Assembly (NCBI GenBank): GCA_026686845.1
Contig: JAIVEN010000007.1
Location: 39,739,001-39,803,000 of the forward strand
Length of the DNA: 64,000 nt
Source of the DNA: Adenanthera pavonina
Taxonomy: Eukaryota; Streptophyta; Magnoliopsida; Fabales; Fabaceae
Direction: 5' to 3'
A model generated the notes under the pieces. That model worked only from the letters and a program-made list of their open reading frames with translations. It ran no database searches and was not told the DNA's origin. The position numbers were made by a program, and so were the translations under genes. Positions 11,428 through 27,780 of the stretch are shown here, one piece after another. Within the stretch, counting starts at the first letter, position 1. Each line of letters opens with the position of its first letter.

Positions 11428-13245
11428 TATTATATAGGTTTGGGACTAACTGATGAAGAAAGTAAATATTGCGGAAGTAGTGAGTAGCCACGGATATTCA
11501 TTCTTGAATTCCACGTAGAGAGATGGCCATAAAATGCACAAATTTCTCCAAACTGCTAAACCCTTTTCAGAATACCAAAATAGGCGTTGATGTTGTAGGG
11601 TAAAAATTAGGTGGTTGTTGCTTGGCTAAATGGAGTTGAGTTAAATCGGTGTTTGAAAAAGAGAAAAAAAAAATTGGGTGATATAAAGATGGTTATGTTG
11701 GCTAGTTTGACTTGGTCATGGTATCCGCTACCACTACCAGAGTCATTTAGTGACTGACATATTTTATAATTTATAAATTGTAATTAGTGAAGGGTCAAGA
11801 AGGGTGTTAATTTAAAAAATTAAAAATCTTATCTTTAAATGAAATAAAAAAAAATTGAAATTAAGATAAATCGGATCATTAATTTTCTTTTTGAAAAATC
11901 CTTACTTTCTATATATGTCCATACTTTTATCATATACTCATTTATAAAATGAATTATAGTATACCCAAAAGGATCAATAATTATAAAGCAAAGACATAAG
12001 ATTTGGAAATTTTGATGTCCTTCAATTAAAGAAATCGCAAAACCTAATTTATAACGATCATAGGCGAAATCTTTGCTACCTGATTTGGATGGGGCCAGCC
12101 ATCGAATGAAGTTGAAATTCCATCCATAGGCATTACTAGAAATACTTGGAGAAAGCAGCATTTTTTAATTATTAAAGCATACGGGAAGCAGAAGCGCTGA
12201 TGTTTTTGTTTATTTGCAGAAATAGGATGGTCCCCTTAAAAATAAATATATTAAAATTTCTTTTGTGTAGGAAGATCAAGTATGGTTCTCTATTTTCTTG
12301 AATTCAAAATGAAGTAAGTTCTCACAATCATAATGCTTGATATATATATATATATATATATGAGAAAGATACATGAGAGATACTATAGCAAGTATGCATA
12401 GAATAGAATGGAGGGTGACTGTGGAAACCTATACATGCCTACATCACTCATGTGGATGTGTGTGTGTGTGTGTGTGTGTGTGTGGTGAAATTTATGGGTG
12501 GTGACGATATAAAACACGTAACAATACAAGAAGAGAAAAAGAAGAGGGTGAGCAAATATTGGATTTAATGAATGTCATACTTGTGCCAGCAGAGTAACAT
12601 GAAGAGGAATCTTCGCAGTATGTAAAACCTGCCCCTATACTCCTTGGACCATGTCAAACATGTCTTCCCACAGCCTCCTCTAGACTCCTGATCACCTCTT
12701 GCAGAAGAGTAACACCTCCCCATTTTGTTGTTATAGCCTCAGCTGCCGCAGCCACCGCCACCACCACCACAATAGATAGAAGAAGTGATCAAAATGGGGC
12801 AGACAGCCACAGGCTGGTGGTTGATTCCGATACATACATATATATATATATATATATAGGGGAAGTGAAATGCGAGTAATTATTAATTAATGTGAAAATT
12901 AAGCGTGTAATGAGAGATGAAGGAGAGACGGATGAGAATTACAAAGGAGCATTATTCACTGATTGTATGTGGGGGACATGAGAAGTGAAGGGTCAATTTA
13001 CAAAGTGTGACCAAACCTTAAAAGGAAGCTTACCCCCACAACCACTTGCCCTGCATCCACATGGAAATGTATGTGACTTCATCCCTTCCTCGTTTTGTTC
13101 CGTACGCGTGGCACAAGCTCAGGCCTTATGCTCCTCCATTTACATAGGCAACCCCAACCCCAACCCCAACTACAGCCTCACCCGTCCATTGCCCAATGTG
13201 TTTTCCCTTCTTCGCCGTGATGGATTTCGATTTCTCTAGTCCATA
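11428..13245. other. Intergenic DNA with three microsatellites
   Basis: It holds (AT)n at 12339-12361, (TG)n at 12457-12484 and (AT)n at 12835-12858. The stretch 12580-12830 is richer in G+C than its surroundings and has a run of CCACCGCCACC-type triplets. I found no consistent reading frame or splice sites there. It could be an unrecognised non-coding transcript or a relic exon. Confidence 0.4.
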
Positions 13246-13502
13246 CTCATGTTATAAGATATTTTATATTAATTACACATATATTAAAAAAATTATTTTT
13301 TAACTTAAATCAATACAAAAAATATCTATATTTCTTATTTTACCTTTATTAAATATCTTATTCTATTATTATTGTAAGATTATAAATGAAGAAAGAGGAA
13401 TCATTAAAAATAGAGATAAAATAAGAAAAAAAATATATAATACCTTATATTTTGAATAAAAAACTTATCATATAAAATATCTTATAATATAGAGTGGAGG
13501 AG
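13246..13502. mobile_element. Short Stowaway-like MITE with long inverted termini
   Basis: A 257-bp segment flanked by TA on both sides. TTATAAGATATTTTATAT near the left end is exactly repeated in inverted form near the right end (ATATAAAATATCTTATAA). The outer bases are CTC...GAG. The interior is A+T-rich with no ORF. Confidence 0.65.
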
Positions 13503-14278
13503 TAATTATAAAACATGGGCTTGTGTTATGCTCCTCCAGTTATAATTTTCAATTGGACTACTTTTTCCTTAAATCAAATATAAGGAATTGAGAGTAAAAC
13601 AAAACAAAAGTAACAGAAACAAAAAAAAAACCTATTCATATCTTCTTCTTGATCTTAAATTTTAGATAGTTCTGTGTAACAAATAATTAAGTCTAAATAA
13701 TTGCAGCATTTTTTTCTTCAAAAATTAAGAACGCTGTCAATTTTAACATTAAAAAACTTGGAAATTTACATGTCACACTTTTAGCACAAAAGGACACATA
13801 TCACAACTGTCCATTAAAATAATGTCTCTTACAATTTAATTAAGTTTTAAATGCTATTGTAAATTATACAATTAAATGTAACTTATTTCCTCCATATCAA
13901 GATTATATATTTTTATTATTGAAAAGTATATCGACACTTCTTACATAACAAAAATACACAATGTTTTCATTAATTACAATATGTGGAGAACTTAAAAATA
14001 AGCGACTATTTTATTTATCATGATAAAAATATATAAAAAATACATGTAAGTTTTTTCTATATTTTATAAGTTGCCCATAATTGATGCCGTAAAAGAAAGG
14101 CAAAATGCCCAAGTGGACTCCCAATTCCCACAAAGCGTCACCGAAACGGAACGTAAACTATACAAGCTTCCCGTAACTTACAGCCAAGTTCGTCCTTTCG
14201 CTGGATGCGATTATTTTAGTTTAGGGATCTTCCTGCACTTGTTTTTCTCTCTCTTTTTTTTGGTTCTTCTTTCGTTTG

Positions 14279-14412
14279 GTAAGCATTACTGGTTTTCCTT
14301 TCATATTTTAAGTTAATTTTCTTTTTGTTTTAATTGTTTGTTTGATTAATCGCTGCCTTCATATAAAACCCTCTCTCTGGAATTAGGTATTTGCCTATTT
14401 TTATTCTTGCAG
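14279..14412 (+). other. ATG8: Probable 5' UTR intron of ATG8
   Basis: A donor (TTTG then GTAAGC at 14279) and an acceptor (TTCTTGCAG ending at 14412) lie directly upstream of the ATG at 14423. The 5' exon would be the CT-rich leader before 14279. Introns in the 5' UTR are common in plant ATG8 genes. No cDNA is available to confirm it. Confidence 0.5.
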
Positions 14413-14422
14413 AACTATTGCC

Positions 14423-16496
<2,074 letters not shown>

Positions 16497-17878
16497 ATTT
16501 TATGACATACGGCAATCCTTGTGAATACATCTTTCCCAACCAAAGAAAAAAAAGAAAAGAAAAAAGAAAAACAATAGGAATTGGTTAGCATAGTTGTAAA
16601 TTCTTTCGTTTAAACCTTGTGTGTAAAATATTTTTAATTTGATGGGTGGCCTATCTTTATGAAGTTACAAAGTAATAATTATAGATACATGATTATGTCG
16701 AAAGCTATTGTCTATGTATCTATAATCATACAGGCTGCACTAATTTGTTAGTCAGGCAAATACGTGACTTGAGCAGCGATTTTTGCTCCTTTGATCATTC
16801 CCACCTTGCAGCCCCATGGTGGTGGATGATGATAGGATTGGGATTAGAAGGCCCAGACATGTTAATGTGGTTTGATTGTCTCTGTCTGTTTTGATTCGGA
16901 AAAAGAAAAAAATATCATAAGCTACATATTTTTAGGTCATAAACAATACGATTTCTATTAGTGCGAGCTGTATTGGGCTACATGCCTTTCTTATCATGTA
17001 TTATTATTATTATTATTAATTTTATCTTTTTTTCTTACTATTTGAATATAAGTCTTGAATTTTTTAATAATAGTTTTGTTCAAATCAATATATCTTTTAA
17101 TGAGGATTCTATTAGGTTATTATGAATTGTGTACTACACGAGAAAAAGATAGTGTGTAGACATATTAAAGATGGCTGTAATCTATATATTTCTTTATATG
17201 TCTTTTATATTAATCAATTCAAATCAATATATCAATATTTAATGCAGATATATATAATTTTATTTCAAGGCGCACTGTATACAAACTAAAAGGGATTAGA
17301 CCTCATGTTCAAACTTAATATAATTCATGGAGAAACATGTCCAATTTGCATTATTGCTTATGATGTTCAGAATTCTGCACAATAAATCTTCAATACATTC
17401 AAATCCATGAGTAGTTGTTAATGAAAAAAATGAATGAGTAGTTTATTACTCAGTTTGGTTTGTATTTTTTCTGATTTGGAAAAAATATTTGCAAAATTAT
17501 AATTATAGATGAAGTAATTTCTATTGGTACTGAAAGTCAAAAGAAAGTGTATTGTAACGAACGATCAATTTGAGAAGTGCCATTTTTGCAACATGAATTC
17601 AAAGATTGATCGAGGATATTCTATTAAAAATTCCTTTGTATTAAAAAATGAATAAGAAAAAGACAGATTTATATTCATTCATATGGAAATAAACTCTAAA
17701 GCAAAACCAGTTCTCTACTGCATTTGAAAAGGTTAGTATGTCACTGTAAAAATAAAAGAAAAAAAAGGCTAGTATGTTTACGAAAGCTATGAAATGAAAG
17801 AAAGTATGAAACTGAAGGATGGATTTTGATGTACTGCGTAATGATAATGTGGGAAGGTGAAAAAGGAGAATGGTTGGT
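16497..17878. other. ATG8 3' flank and A+T-rich spacer
   Basis: An A-rich stretch directly after the ATG8 stop (about 16540-16575) is probably 3' UTR. A (TTA)n run is near 17000-17019. The region just below 17879 is the presumed 3' UTR of the minus-strand gene that follows. ATG8 and that gene converge. No other gene is supported. Confidence 0.4.
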
Positions 17879-18157
17879 TCACTTGGAGGAAGAAGTCTTC
17901 TTGTGATATTGATTCTTGACCCATTTGAGACCAGCAGAGGTGCCACTCTTGACTTTCATAGCCCCCAGCGCAGCTGCAGTCTTAGCTTTGTCAGCACCGG
18001 CCAACGCAGCTGCTTTGGCTTTGTCCATTCCTGCCGATGCTTTTGCCTTTGCGTGTGCCATCTTGCTGCTTCCCTTCTTCACTTTGTCCTTATCGTCGTC
18101 ACTCCCAAACCCACCCGCTCCCCACTGATCAGCCCAATTCGGAGCATTGCTTCCCAT
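17879..18157 (-). CDS. Small Ala/Lys-rich plant protein of unknown function
   Basis: A single 92-codon ORF on the minus strand starting at an ATG (18157-18155). The N-terminus NAPNWADQWGAGGFG is followed by an acidic/basic stretch (DDDKDKVKKG), then an alanine/lysine-rich region of repeated units such as MDKAKAAALAGADKAKTAAA (about residues 30-70), and a basic Ser-rich tail. The WADQWG start and amphipathic Ala/Lys helices recall a conserved family of small plant proteins annotated as uncharacterised. Hydrophilic, LEA-like behaviour is only an inference. Upstream on the minus strand a TATA-like TATTTAT (about 18806-18818), a possible untranslated first exon ending at a GTACTC donor near 18690, and an acceptor near 18190 suggest a 5' UTR intron. 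Confidence 0.75.
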   Translation of the reverse strand: MGSNAPNWADQWGAGGFGSDDDKDKVKKGSSKMAHAKAKASAGMDKAKAAALAGADKAKTAAALGAMKVKSGTSAGLKWVKNQYHKKTSSSK

Positions 18158-18830
18158 GATTCTTCTTCTTCAACTAAGACAAGCCTACTAATCATCATTC
18201 ATTATTAATGCTAATTGAAGATCAAGGTTCACCAACAATACTACATCATATGAAATGGTAAAATATATATATATATATATATTCCCTTCGCTATTAGCCT
18301 ATTTGGAATGAACCGCGAGTAGCAACAACTCCAGTCAAAACACCAAGTCCACGCCTCGACGTGAGAAATCGACACGATTGTTTTATTTACCTGAGGTTGA
18401 GTTTGTAGGGTTTCTCACAATGGGATCTATTAAGCTAATATCAATATAGCAATCCGTGGATTGCATCCTTTGATTAGTTGGAGTTAGAAGACATTGTTGA
18501 CAGAAATCAATGACGGTTATTGAAGACTAAAGAGGTGAGATCGCAAATATAGATGGAGGACAGCCAGTAAATCGAAAAGCGAGAATAAAACAGAAAACAC
18601 AAGGTGAAAGTAGAATAATCACAGAAAAACAATACATGGAAGAAATTAGAAGACGGAAAAAGGCAAACCCGGCGGGGTGGATGAGTACCTTGACCGTGAT
18701 GATGGTGATGGAGGGCCCAGAGGAAGTGCGGACGGCGATTTGATTAATTGAGATGAGAGGAACTGTGCAAGTAATTTGGCGTTTGTGGGGGGAAAAGAAA
18801 AGAGAATGATAAATAGGCAGAGGCACAGCT
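18158..18830 (-). promoter_or_regulatory. 5' UTR, intron and promoter region of the small-protein gene
   Basis: On the minus strand a TATA-like element (TATTTAT, about 18806-18818) precedes a candidate leader exon (~18790-18690). That exon ends at AAG followed by GTACTC, a plausible donor. A plausible acceptor (GATGATTAG) is near 18190. The interval holds an (AT)n run at about 18262-18282. The 99-codon ORF reported in this leader (18826-18527) shows no conserved domain. Confidence 0.35.
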
Positions 18831-19985
18831 AGTCTGCGCTTTTTCTGCCTTCACACGTAGCTCTTTTTTTTTTTTTTTTATACATACACACGTAGTTCCT
18901 TTCCCACTCACAAACCCAATTCTACCAATTCTATTGGCAATGGCGTCCCTCCCGCGTTCTCTAATTTATACCCCTTTATTTCTGCAATAAAATATATTAT
19001 TTTTTAATAAAAATTTAACATGCAGATATTTTAATTTTTTTTTAAAATTTAAGAAATTAATATTCTTAATAAATAATTAATAACTAAATTACAATATATT
19101 AAAAAATAATTCATATATTAATTTTTAGTTAAAAAATAACACCAAAAACATATAAAAAAAATCTATAAGTATTTTTTATTTAATTAAGCCTTGTCTATTT
19201 CGATATTTCATAATATTTTTTCTCAAAAAAAAAAAAGATAACAGATTAAATATTAGAAAATCAAATAACAGACATTAGGATAAATCTTTGATTGATCCTG
19301 ATTAATATTTCGTCTTCATGTTGCCCGCTCTGGCAAGGATCTTTGTCATTTGACAGCGCTGACGGGGGCCACGAAGACGTTTTATGATTGTGATGTTTAG
19401 CTTAGAACAATAAAGATTTTCAAAATCTTTCCTTTGTTGCCCCAAAAAAAAAAGATTTACATTTATAAAACAGATTCCCCTCTCTAGTTTCGCCGTCCCT
19501 AACGTTTGGTACCCTAATCTTTTTTAAAGTAAGCAAATTTTTTGTAATGAAAATTAAAAAACATAAAAATATAACAAAGTTAAAGATTACAAGAGAATTG
19601 AAAAAGAAAAAAGAAAGATTATACAACTTTTATTCACTTCAAATTCAAATTTTGAATAGTAATGTTATATATATTTTTTAAAAATTAACGAAATATTTAT
19701 CAATAACTAAAAAATTGAAGATATATTTATATTTTTCATTTAAAAATATAAAACACTTATTATATATTTTTTAAATTAAATTAGTATAGAAATTTATTAA
19801 AATAAGAATAAAAATATTTGAAATAAAAATTACTTAATATTTTATTTTAAAATTATACAAGAGATTTTTTTGAATTAACAAGAGATTTTTAAATTCAATA
19901 CCTCAAAATTTTGCTATTAATATTGGTATCTTCTGCGGAAGTAGTTTTACGTTAAATAAATGAAAAAGGCGTAAGGAGACCAATT
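18831..19985. other. A+T-rich spacer before the tRNA gene
   Basis: The A+T content is very high, with poly-A and poly-T runs (for example 18866-18880). I see no supported gene, MITE ends or regulatory motif. Confidence 0.4.
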
Positions 19986-20002
19986 GCTGGAATAGCTCAG
20001 TT

Positions 20003-20035
<33 letters not shown>

Positions 20036-20059
20036 GAGGTTCAAGCCCTCCTTCTAGCG
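19986..20059 (+). tRNA. tRNA-Asn: tRNA-Asn(GTT)
   Basis: A 74-base cloverleaf. The acceptor arms GCTGGAA...TTCTAGC pair with one G-T. The D arm contains A-box TAGCTCAGTTGGTTAGAGC, the anticodon loop is CTGTTAA with anticodon GTT at 20020-20022, and the T arm/B-box is GGAGGTTCAAGCCCTCC. CCA is not encoded, as expected for a nuclear eukaryotic gene. A run of six T at 20060-20065 is a normal RNA polymerase III terminator. Confidence 0.97.
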
Positions 20060-20065
20060 TTTTTT

Positions 20066-20496
20066 ACTTCTTTCAAGAATGCAAAGGATGGACCTCATCG
20101 TTTTATTTCTTTTGAACAGGAGGTTACGTCCCTGAAATTCTAGATAATGCAGATGTTATATGAATTTGTGGTAAATTATCATTCATATCATAACCTTAAA
20201 GGACAAGTTACTTCTTTCAAGAATGCAAAGGATGGACCTCATCGTTTTATTTCTTTTGAACAGGAGGTTACGTCCCTGAAATTCTAGATAATGCAGATGT
20301 TATATGAATTTGTGGTAAATTATCATTCATATCATAACCTTAAAGGACAAGTTACTTCTTTCAAGAATGCAAAGGATGGACCTCATCGTTTTATTTCTTT
20401 TGAACAGGAGGTTACGTCCCTGAAATTCTAGATAATGCAGATGTTATATGAATTTGTGGTAAATTATCATTCATATCATAACCTTAAAGGACAAGG
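20066..20496. repeat. Three tandem 144-bp repeats abutting tRNA-Asn
   Basis: Units start at 20066, 20210 and 20354, each with ACTTCTTTCAAGAATGCAAA, and run to the AAAGGACAAG block. The three copies look identical by eye. The array begins right at the tRNA's terminator and ends at about 20496, where the sequence moves into unique DNA (GGAGATGCC). No coding potential is evident. The 62-codon ORF at 20435-20623 crosses the last unit and matches nothing I recognise. Confidence 0.9.
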
Positions 20497-21303
20497 AGAT
20501 GCCTTGGCAATGGCCTTTCCAATAACAGAAAAGGTACCAAGTTTCAGAAGCCAACTAGCCAAGGTCGCTGGGATAACTTCCCGCCTTTTATTTTTTCAAA
20601 TGAAAGGAGGATATTTCATTTAAAAAGAAAAAAGCAAAGGGCCTGTAGCAAAAAAGAGGCCAATATAATCTGTCTGTTGGTCCACATCACATGTTTAAAG
20701 TTCACGTAAGTCACCAACTTCCACGTGTCCGTTTTCCCTCTCCAGGTCATTAAGGGATACATACGAACCTTATCAATGGTGTTAAGTGGCTTTGAACATT
20801 TTAAAAGAGGCCCAGAATTATTGTCCTTGTTAAATGGAGCCTGCCTTTCATAATTATTGTCCTTGTTACAGACATGCTGGCGCGCACACATACTTACAAG
20901 TTACAACCCCCCTCTTCTTTCTGGGCGCACTGTGCACTGTGCACATGTGAAATATTAGACCATGACAAGACAAAATTGTCCAATGGTGCACATAGACAGT
21001 GTTAAACCGGGTCAACCCGAAAACCGATGTTATTATGAGACACTAGTTGGACTTCTAAACCCATAATGTGGTCTGGACTACATATGGCGTGGGTTCAAGT
21101 CCCACCACTTCATGGTTACTAAAAAGAGAAACTAAAAAATCCGTTCAGACCAATAATGGACAAAAATATCCTTAGCCCTATTTTCCACAAACAGACGCAC
21201 CATCGCATCATCATGTAGGTGTAAGCGACTGGAAAGAAAACCAGAAATTGTGGAGATAAATAAATAATAAGTTTCCCCGTGCGTATGTACGTAAAGTGGA
21301 AGA
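20497..21303. other. Spacer and promoter region of reductase gene 1
   Basis: It contains a tRNA-like T-arm/B-box (GTGGGTTCAAGTCCCACC) near 21089-21110. The last ~110 bases (about 21205-21303) resemble the region upstream of the reductase remnant at 25543 (shared CATCA.GTAGG and GGAAAGAAAAC blocks), so the duplication included promoter sequence. No TATA box is assigned with confidence. Confidence 0.4.
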
Positions 21304-24363
<3,060 letters not shown>

Positions 24364-25542
24364 TATATACTTCCTTGCAATTGTTTGTTTACTTGCATTT
24401 ATACGTCGTTTGGAGTCTAGCTTTTCTCTTATTTATGTGCTCTCTATGAAAGCTTATTTGACGACCGTGAAGGTAGATTGGGAGATTCTGACATTGAATT
24501 GATTAAACGATTGTACATGCATGTATAAATATGTAGATGAACCTATTAAAGTCATATATACATGTGTGAGAATGCAAGAAAGGAAAGAAATTCAACTTGT
24601 TTCGCCACTCAACACACAATAAAAGGGAAGATGGAATATATGGAATTTTCAGAAATAAAATTAATTCTCCTTCGCTCATTAGTCAATTTTGTGATTGGAT
24701 GATCATTAACTGACATGTAAAAGGATCGCAAGTTGGAGTCTCTATTTAATTGGCTAATCCAATGTATCACAAATTACACATAATTAATTAGAATTCAGTT
24801 TGTTCTGAACAATAGTACTAAAAATGAAACCCATTGGTCAATTAGTCCGTCGAGGTGAAGTGGCAACTGGAATGGGTAGCGTGGAATAATGGGTAGTGGT
24901 GGAATTGAAAAGGAATATAAATATTCCTAACAGATGGGAGGAATGGATGGGATTCCTGGAATAATGGATGAAATGTCAATTACGTCCTTAAAACTTTTGT
25001 ACAATCTCCTACTACTAACGCTAGCTCCTTACTGAAGTTTTTTAGACAAGGGTCTTTTTATGACCCCCTTGTTTCTTTTTTATCTGTACATTCTTTTTGT
25101 ACTTTCTCTGACTTCTTTACTTCGTTGAATGAAGTTGTTTCTCATTAAAAAAAAAAAAAAGGCGTCATGTAACCATCATTGATTTTATCAATGGCCCATA
25201 ACTCAGCTTGTTGGGATTCGCTAACTTAATCATAGTTACCTTTATTATCTCACTGGCTTCCATTAGGATAAGTTGGAACACTTTCATTTCACAAGAAACA
25301 TTTTTTGGGCCAAAAAGTGCGAGTTAACTCTTTAGCAAAAAAATAAATAAATAAGTCAGCGTATCCACAGAAAGACGTAACATCATGTTGTTGGGACTGA
25401 CGGGAAAGACATACCATCAAGTAGGAGGGACTGACAGGAAAGAAAACTAGAAATGGAGGGACAAAAAGAAGCTAAGTGCCGCGTGAGCTACTAACTAGTC
25501 TGGCTCCCCCTTGCATTGAGAGGGTGGTGGGTAGAGCGGAAG
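24364..25542. other. Spacer between reductase copies
   Basis: It includes a poly-A-ended segment (about 25000-25160, see separate entry). From about 25380 it includes sequence like the promoter of copy 1, with the short repeat GGGACTGACGGGAAAGA / GGGACTGACAGGAAAGA. No other gene is supported. Confidence 0.4.
24990..25160 (+). mobile_element. Possible 3' end of a LINE (poly-A tailed)
   Basis: A T-rich stretch with CTGTACATTCTTTTTGTAC and AATGAAGTTGTTTCTCATT runs into 14-15 A residues at about 25146-25159. This resembles the 3' UTR and tail of plant L1-type elements. No clear target duplication was found, so a retrocopy or chance A-run remains possible. Confidence 0.35.
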
Positions 25543-25744
25543 AATGGCAGAGAAATGTGAGGTTAGAAGCAGAGAATGGTACTTGACAGCATATGCATCG
25601 GAGGGTGTTCCTACCTCTGATCATCTTAAACTTCGAACCGTTTAGCTATCTCTAGCCCTCGACTCCATCTCCGACGGCTACCTTGTCCTCGAGCTCCTCT
25701 GTCTCCATCGATCCATACCTTCGCACCAGAATGAGCGGCCTCCC
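25543..25744 (+). pseudogene. 2-alkenal reductase remnant, copy 2 (exon 1 only)
   Basis: This is homologous to exon 1 of copies 1 and 3 (MAEKCEV..SREWY..AYASEGVPTSDH). It is broken by an in-frame TAG where the intact copies have the Lys of LRTVKLS (25645-25647), and by a 2-bp loss in the stretch that encodes LLFVSVDPY in copy 1. Similarity stops at about 25744, before the end of exon 1, and no later exon follows. It lies between the two intact copies in the same orientation, with promoter-like sequence preserved upstream. It is therefore the relic of a tandem duplicate. Confidence 0.9.
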
Positions 25745-26150
25745 ATGCCCACCAAAAATAGTTTTTCTTCACGATTCTAGGAAAAAATGTCAACAAAAAT
25801 AAGGTGGGGCTTTTGTTGGTAATTTCAGTGATAACTGCCAATAAAAGTTTGTCTCGATGATTATTTTTATAATCACCTAACAAAAATCTTGATCTTAAAT
25901 TTATTTGTGATTATTTTTATAACCATTAAGAAAATGTTAACATTTTTTTATAGTTATTTTTATAATCACTAATAAAAATTCATGAAAATTCACGCTTATT
26001 TTTGTGGATAATTATAGAAATAAATGTCAAAGGTTAAACTTTTTCTGAGGATTATTTCTATAACTGTTAATAAAAATTTTAACAACTTATTTTAGAAAAA
26101 TCACGAGATATAAATCAATAAATATAATTATTGATAAAAACAAATCCTAC
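25745..26150. repeat. Degenerate ~62-bp tandem repeats with palindromic core
   Basis: The motif GATTATTTTTATAATCAC, itself nearly palindromic, recurs about four times (near 25858, 25907, 25951 and 26040) with intervening AATAAAAATTTT-type sequence. The array starts exactly where the reductase remnant ends, so it may be the subterminal region of a DNA transposon that disrupted that copy. No terminal repeats were identified. Confidence 0.5.
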
Positions 26151-27780
26151 CGTTAAGTTAATACTTTCTTACTTTTTTTTCTCTTCACACTAATTTACTT
26201 ACTTTTCTCTCCCTCACATGAAGCACTCCTACCATTCATCTTTCCTCCAACACCCACTGATACGTTTCCCTCTTTCCTCCTTCTCTGATCCCTCTGTCAT
26301 TGTCAGATCCATTCGTCTTTCCTCTCTCTCCCCTCCTTTCCCTTAACCTTTTTTTTTACTTTCTTCTTCTTTCTTTCTTCCCGGTCAATCTCGTCTCTTG
26401 TATATTTTATTTTCTGCGTTTTGCAACAGTTGCAACCCAAACAATTGCAATAACGTTGTCTGGATAAATTCGGTGGGCTCTCATATGTTATAGGAAGTTT
26501 AACAAAATAAATAAAATTATTCATTGTATAAATTATAAATATAAATAATTCGATTTGATATAAATTTTCTATTTTGTTTTAATAATTGTTTTGGTTTTCC
26601 TTGCATGTGAAGACAACTTCTCTGTTAATAATAAGTAAGAAATTAACCAAAGTAATGCGTAGGGGCATCCAATATTATATTGCGTGGAGATAAGCTATGA
26701 TAATTGATACATGATATTTTTAAGAAAAAAATAGTTATTGTATTTTTACTTGTTCCTACTTTTAGTTAGGATTTTGTTCGGCCAAGAATTTTTAGTCATG
26801 AGTACGGAGTAAACATAATGTTTTAAAAATTATCAAAATCAAGTTTTGTAGCCAACAAAAGAAATCTATAATAAAATGCCATTTTTTACAATAAAATTAT
26901 GAATATAAAATATAAAATTAATAATAAAATACACTATTTACAATTTACCAGTTATAAATAGTGTAATATACTTTTTATACACCATACAATATATAAAAAA
27001 GTGTCCACTTACATCAATTACTAAATAAAATAAGTAAAAATTTGTTATTTATTTAAAATTGTATTTTTTTAATCTCGATCTCTCTGTAATATATATAGAT
27101 GAAATATACACACATTTTTTTAATGAAAGGGGATATATTATAAAGCAAAAGGTTACAAGCGGCACTACAAAAACCGGCCTCAAAAGATATTTACATCAGA
27201 TTGGCCTAGCATTACATAGCAATTTCATTACAGAAAATCAAATATACACACATATTCAATTATTCATCCACTTAGTTCTATTCGACGTTTGCACATAAAG
27301 TTTTTTTGTCTTTTGATATATACGCCATACTGCAACGGCTGGAAACCACGCTGTCAGGGGAAAGAAATCAAATTTACCATTTTGTCTTTTCCATGAACGG
27401 AACCCATCCCCATTTTGGCAAAAAATAAAAAATAAATAATAATAATAAAACAACAAAGAAAAAACAAAAAGAACCCATCCCTATTTTTTTATTTCCATCA
27501 TTACAAAAATAAATTATTTTTCCTGTTGGTTGAATGTATCTTTAATATTAACTAGAATTCGGGAGTTTTAGATATTACATATAAAGTGATTGAGCCAGCC
27601 AACCCTGAAATTTTGTTACGAAGGAACTATTTTAATGATTATAATGGAAAAGATAAAATATATTAGAAATATATAAAAATTGCTATCTAGAAAATTGCAA
27701 ACAAGAATATGATGAAATCTTATCTTTGAGCATATATTCAGAACTAAAAATAATATCACAGTAATGTAAAAAGACTTACA
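26151..27780. other. A+T-rich intergenic DNA
   Basis: A pyrimidine-rich run lies at 26160-26400. A small inverted repeat (TACACTATTTA...TAAATAGTGTA, about 26931-26971) could form a hairpin. Isolated CACTACAAAAA at about 27164 has no partner terminus. No gene is supported. Confidence 0.4.

Noticed and set aside
12660..12690. TCTTCCCACAGCCTCC as a possible miR482-type sequence
   Set aside because: Only part of it resembles the family, and no complementary arm lies within 150 bases on either side.
27160..27190. CACTACAAAAA as a CACTA transposon terminus
   Set aside because: There is no inverted partner and no 3-bp target duplication in the neighbourhood.
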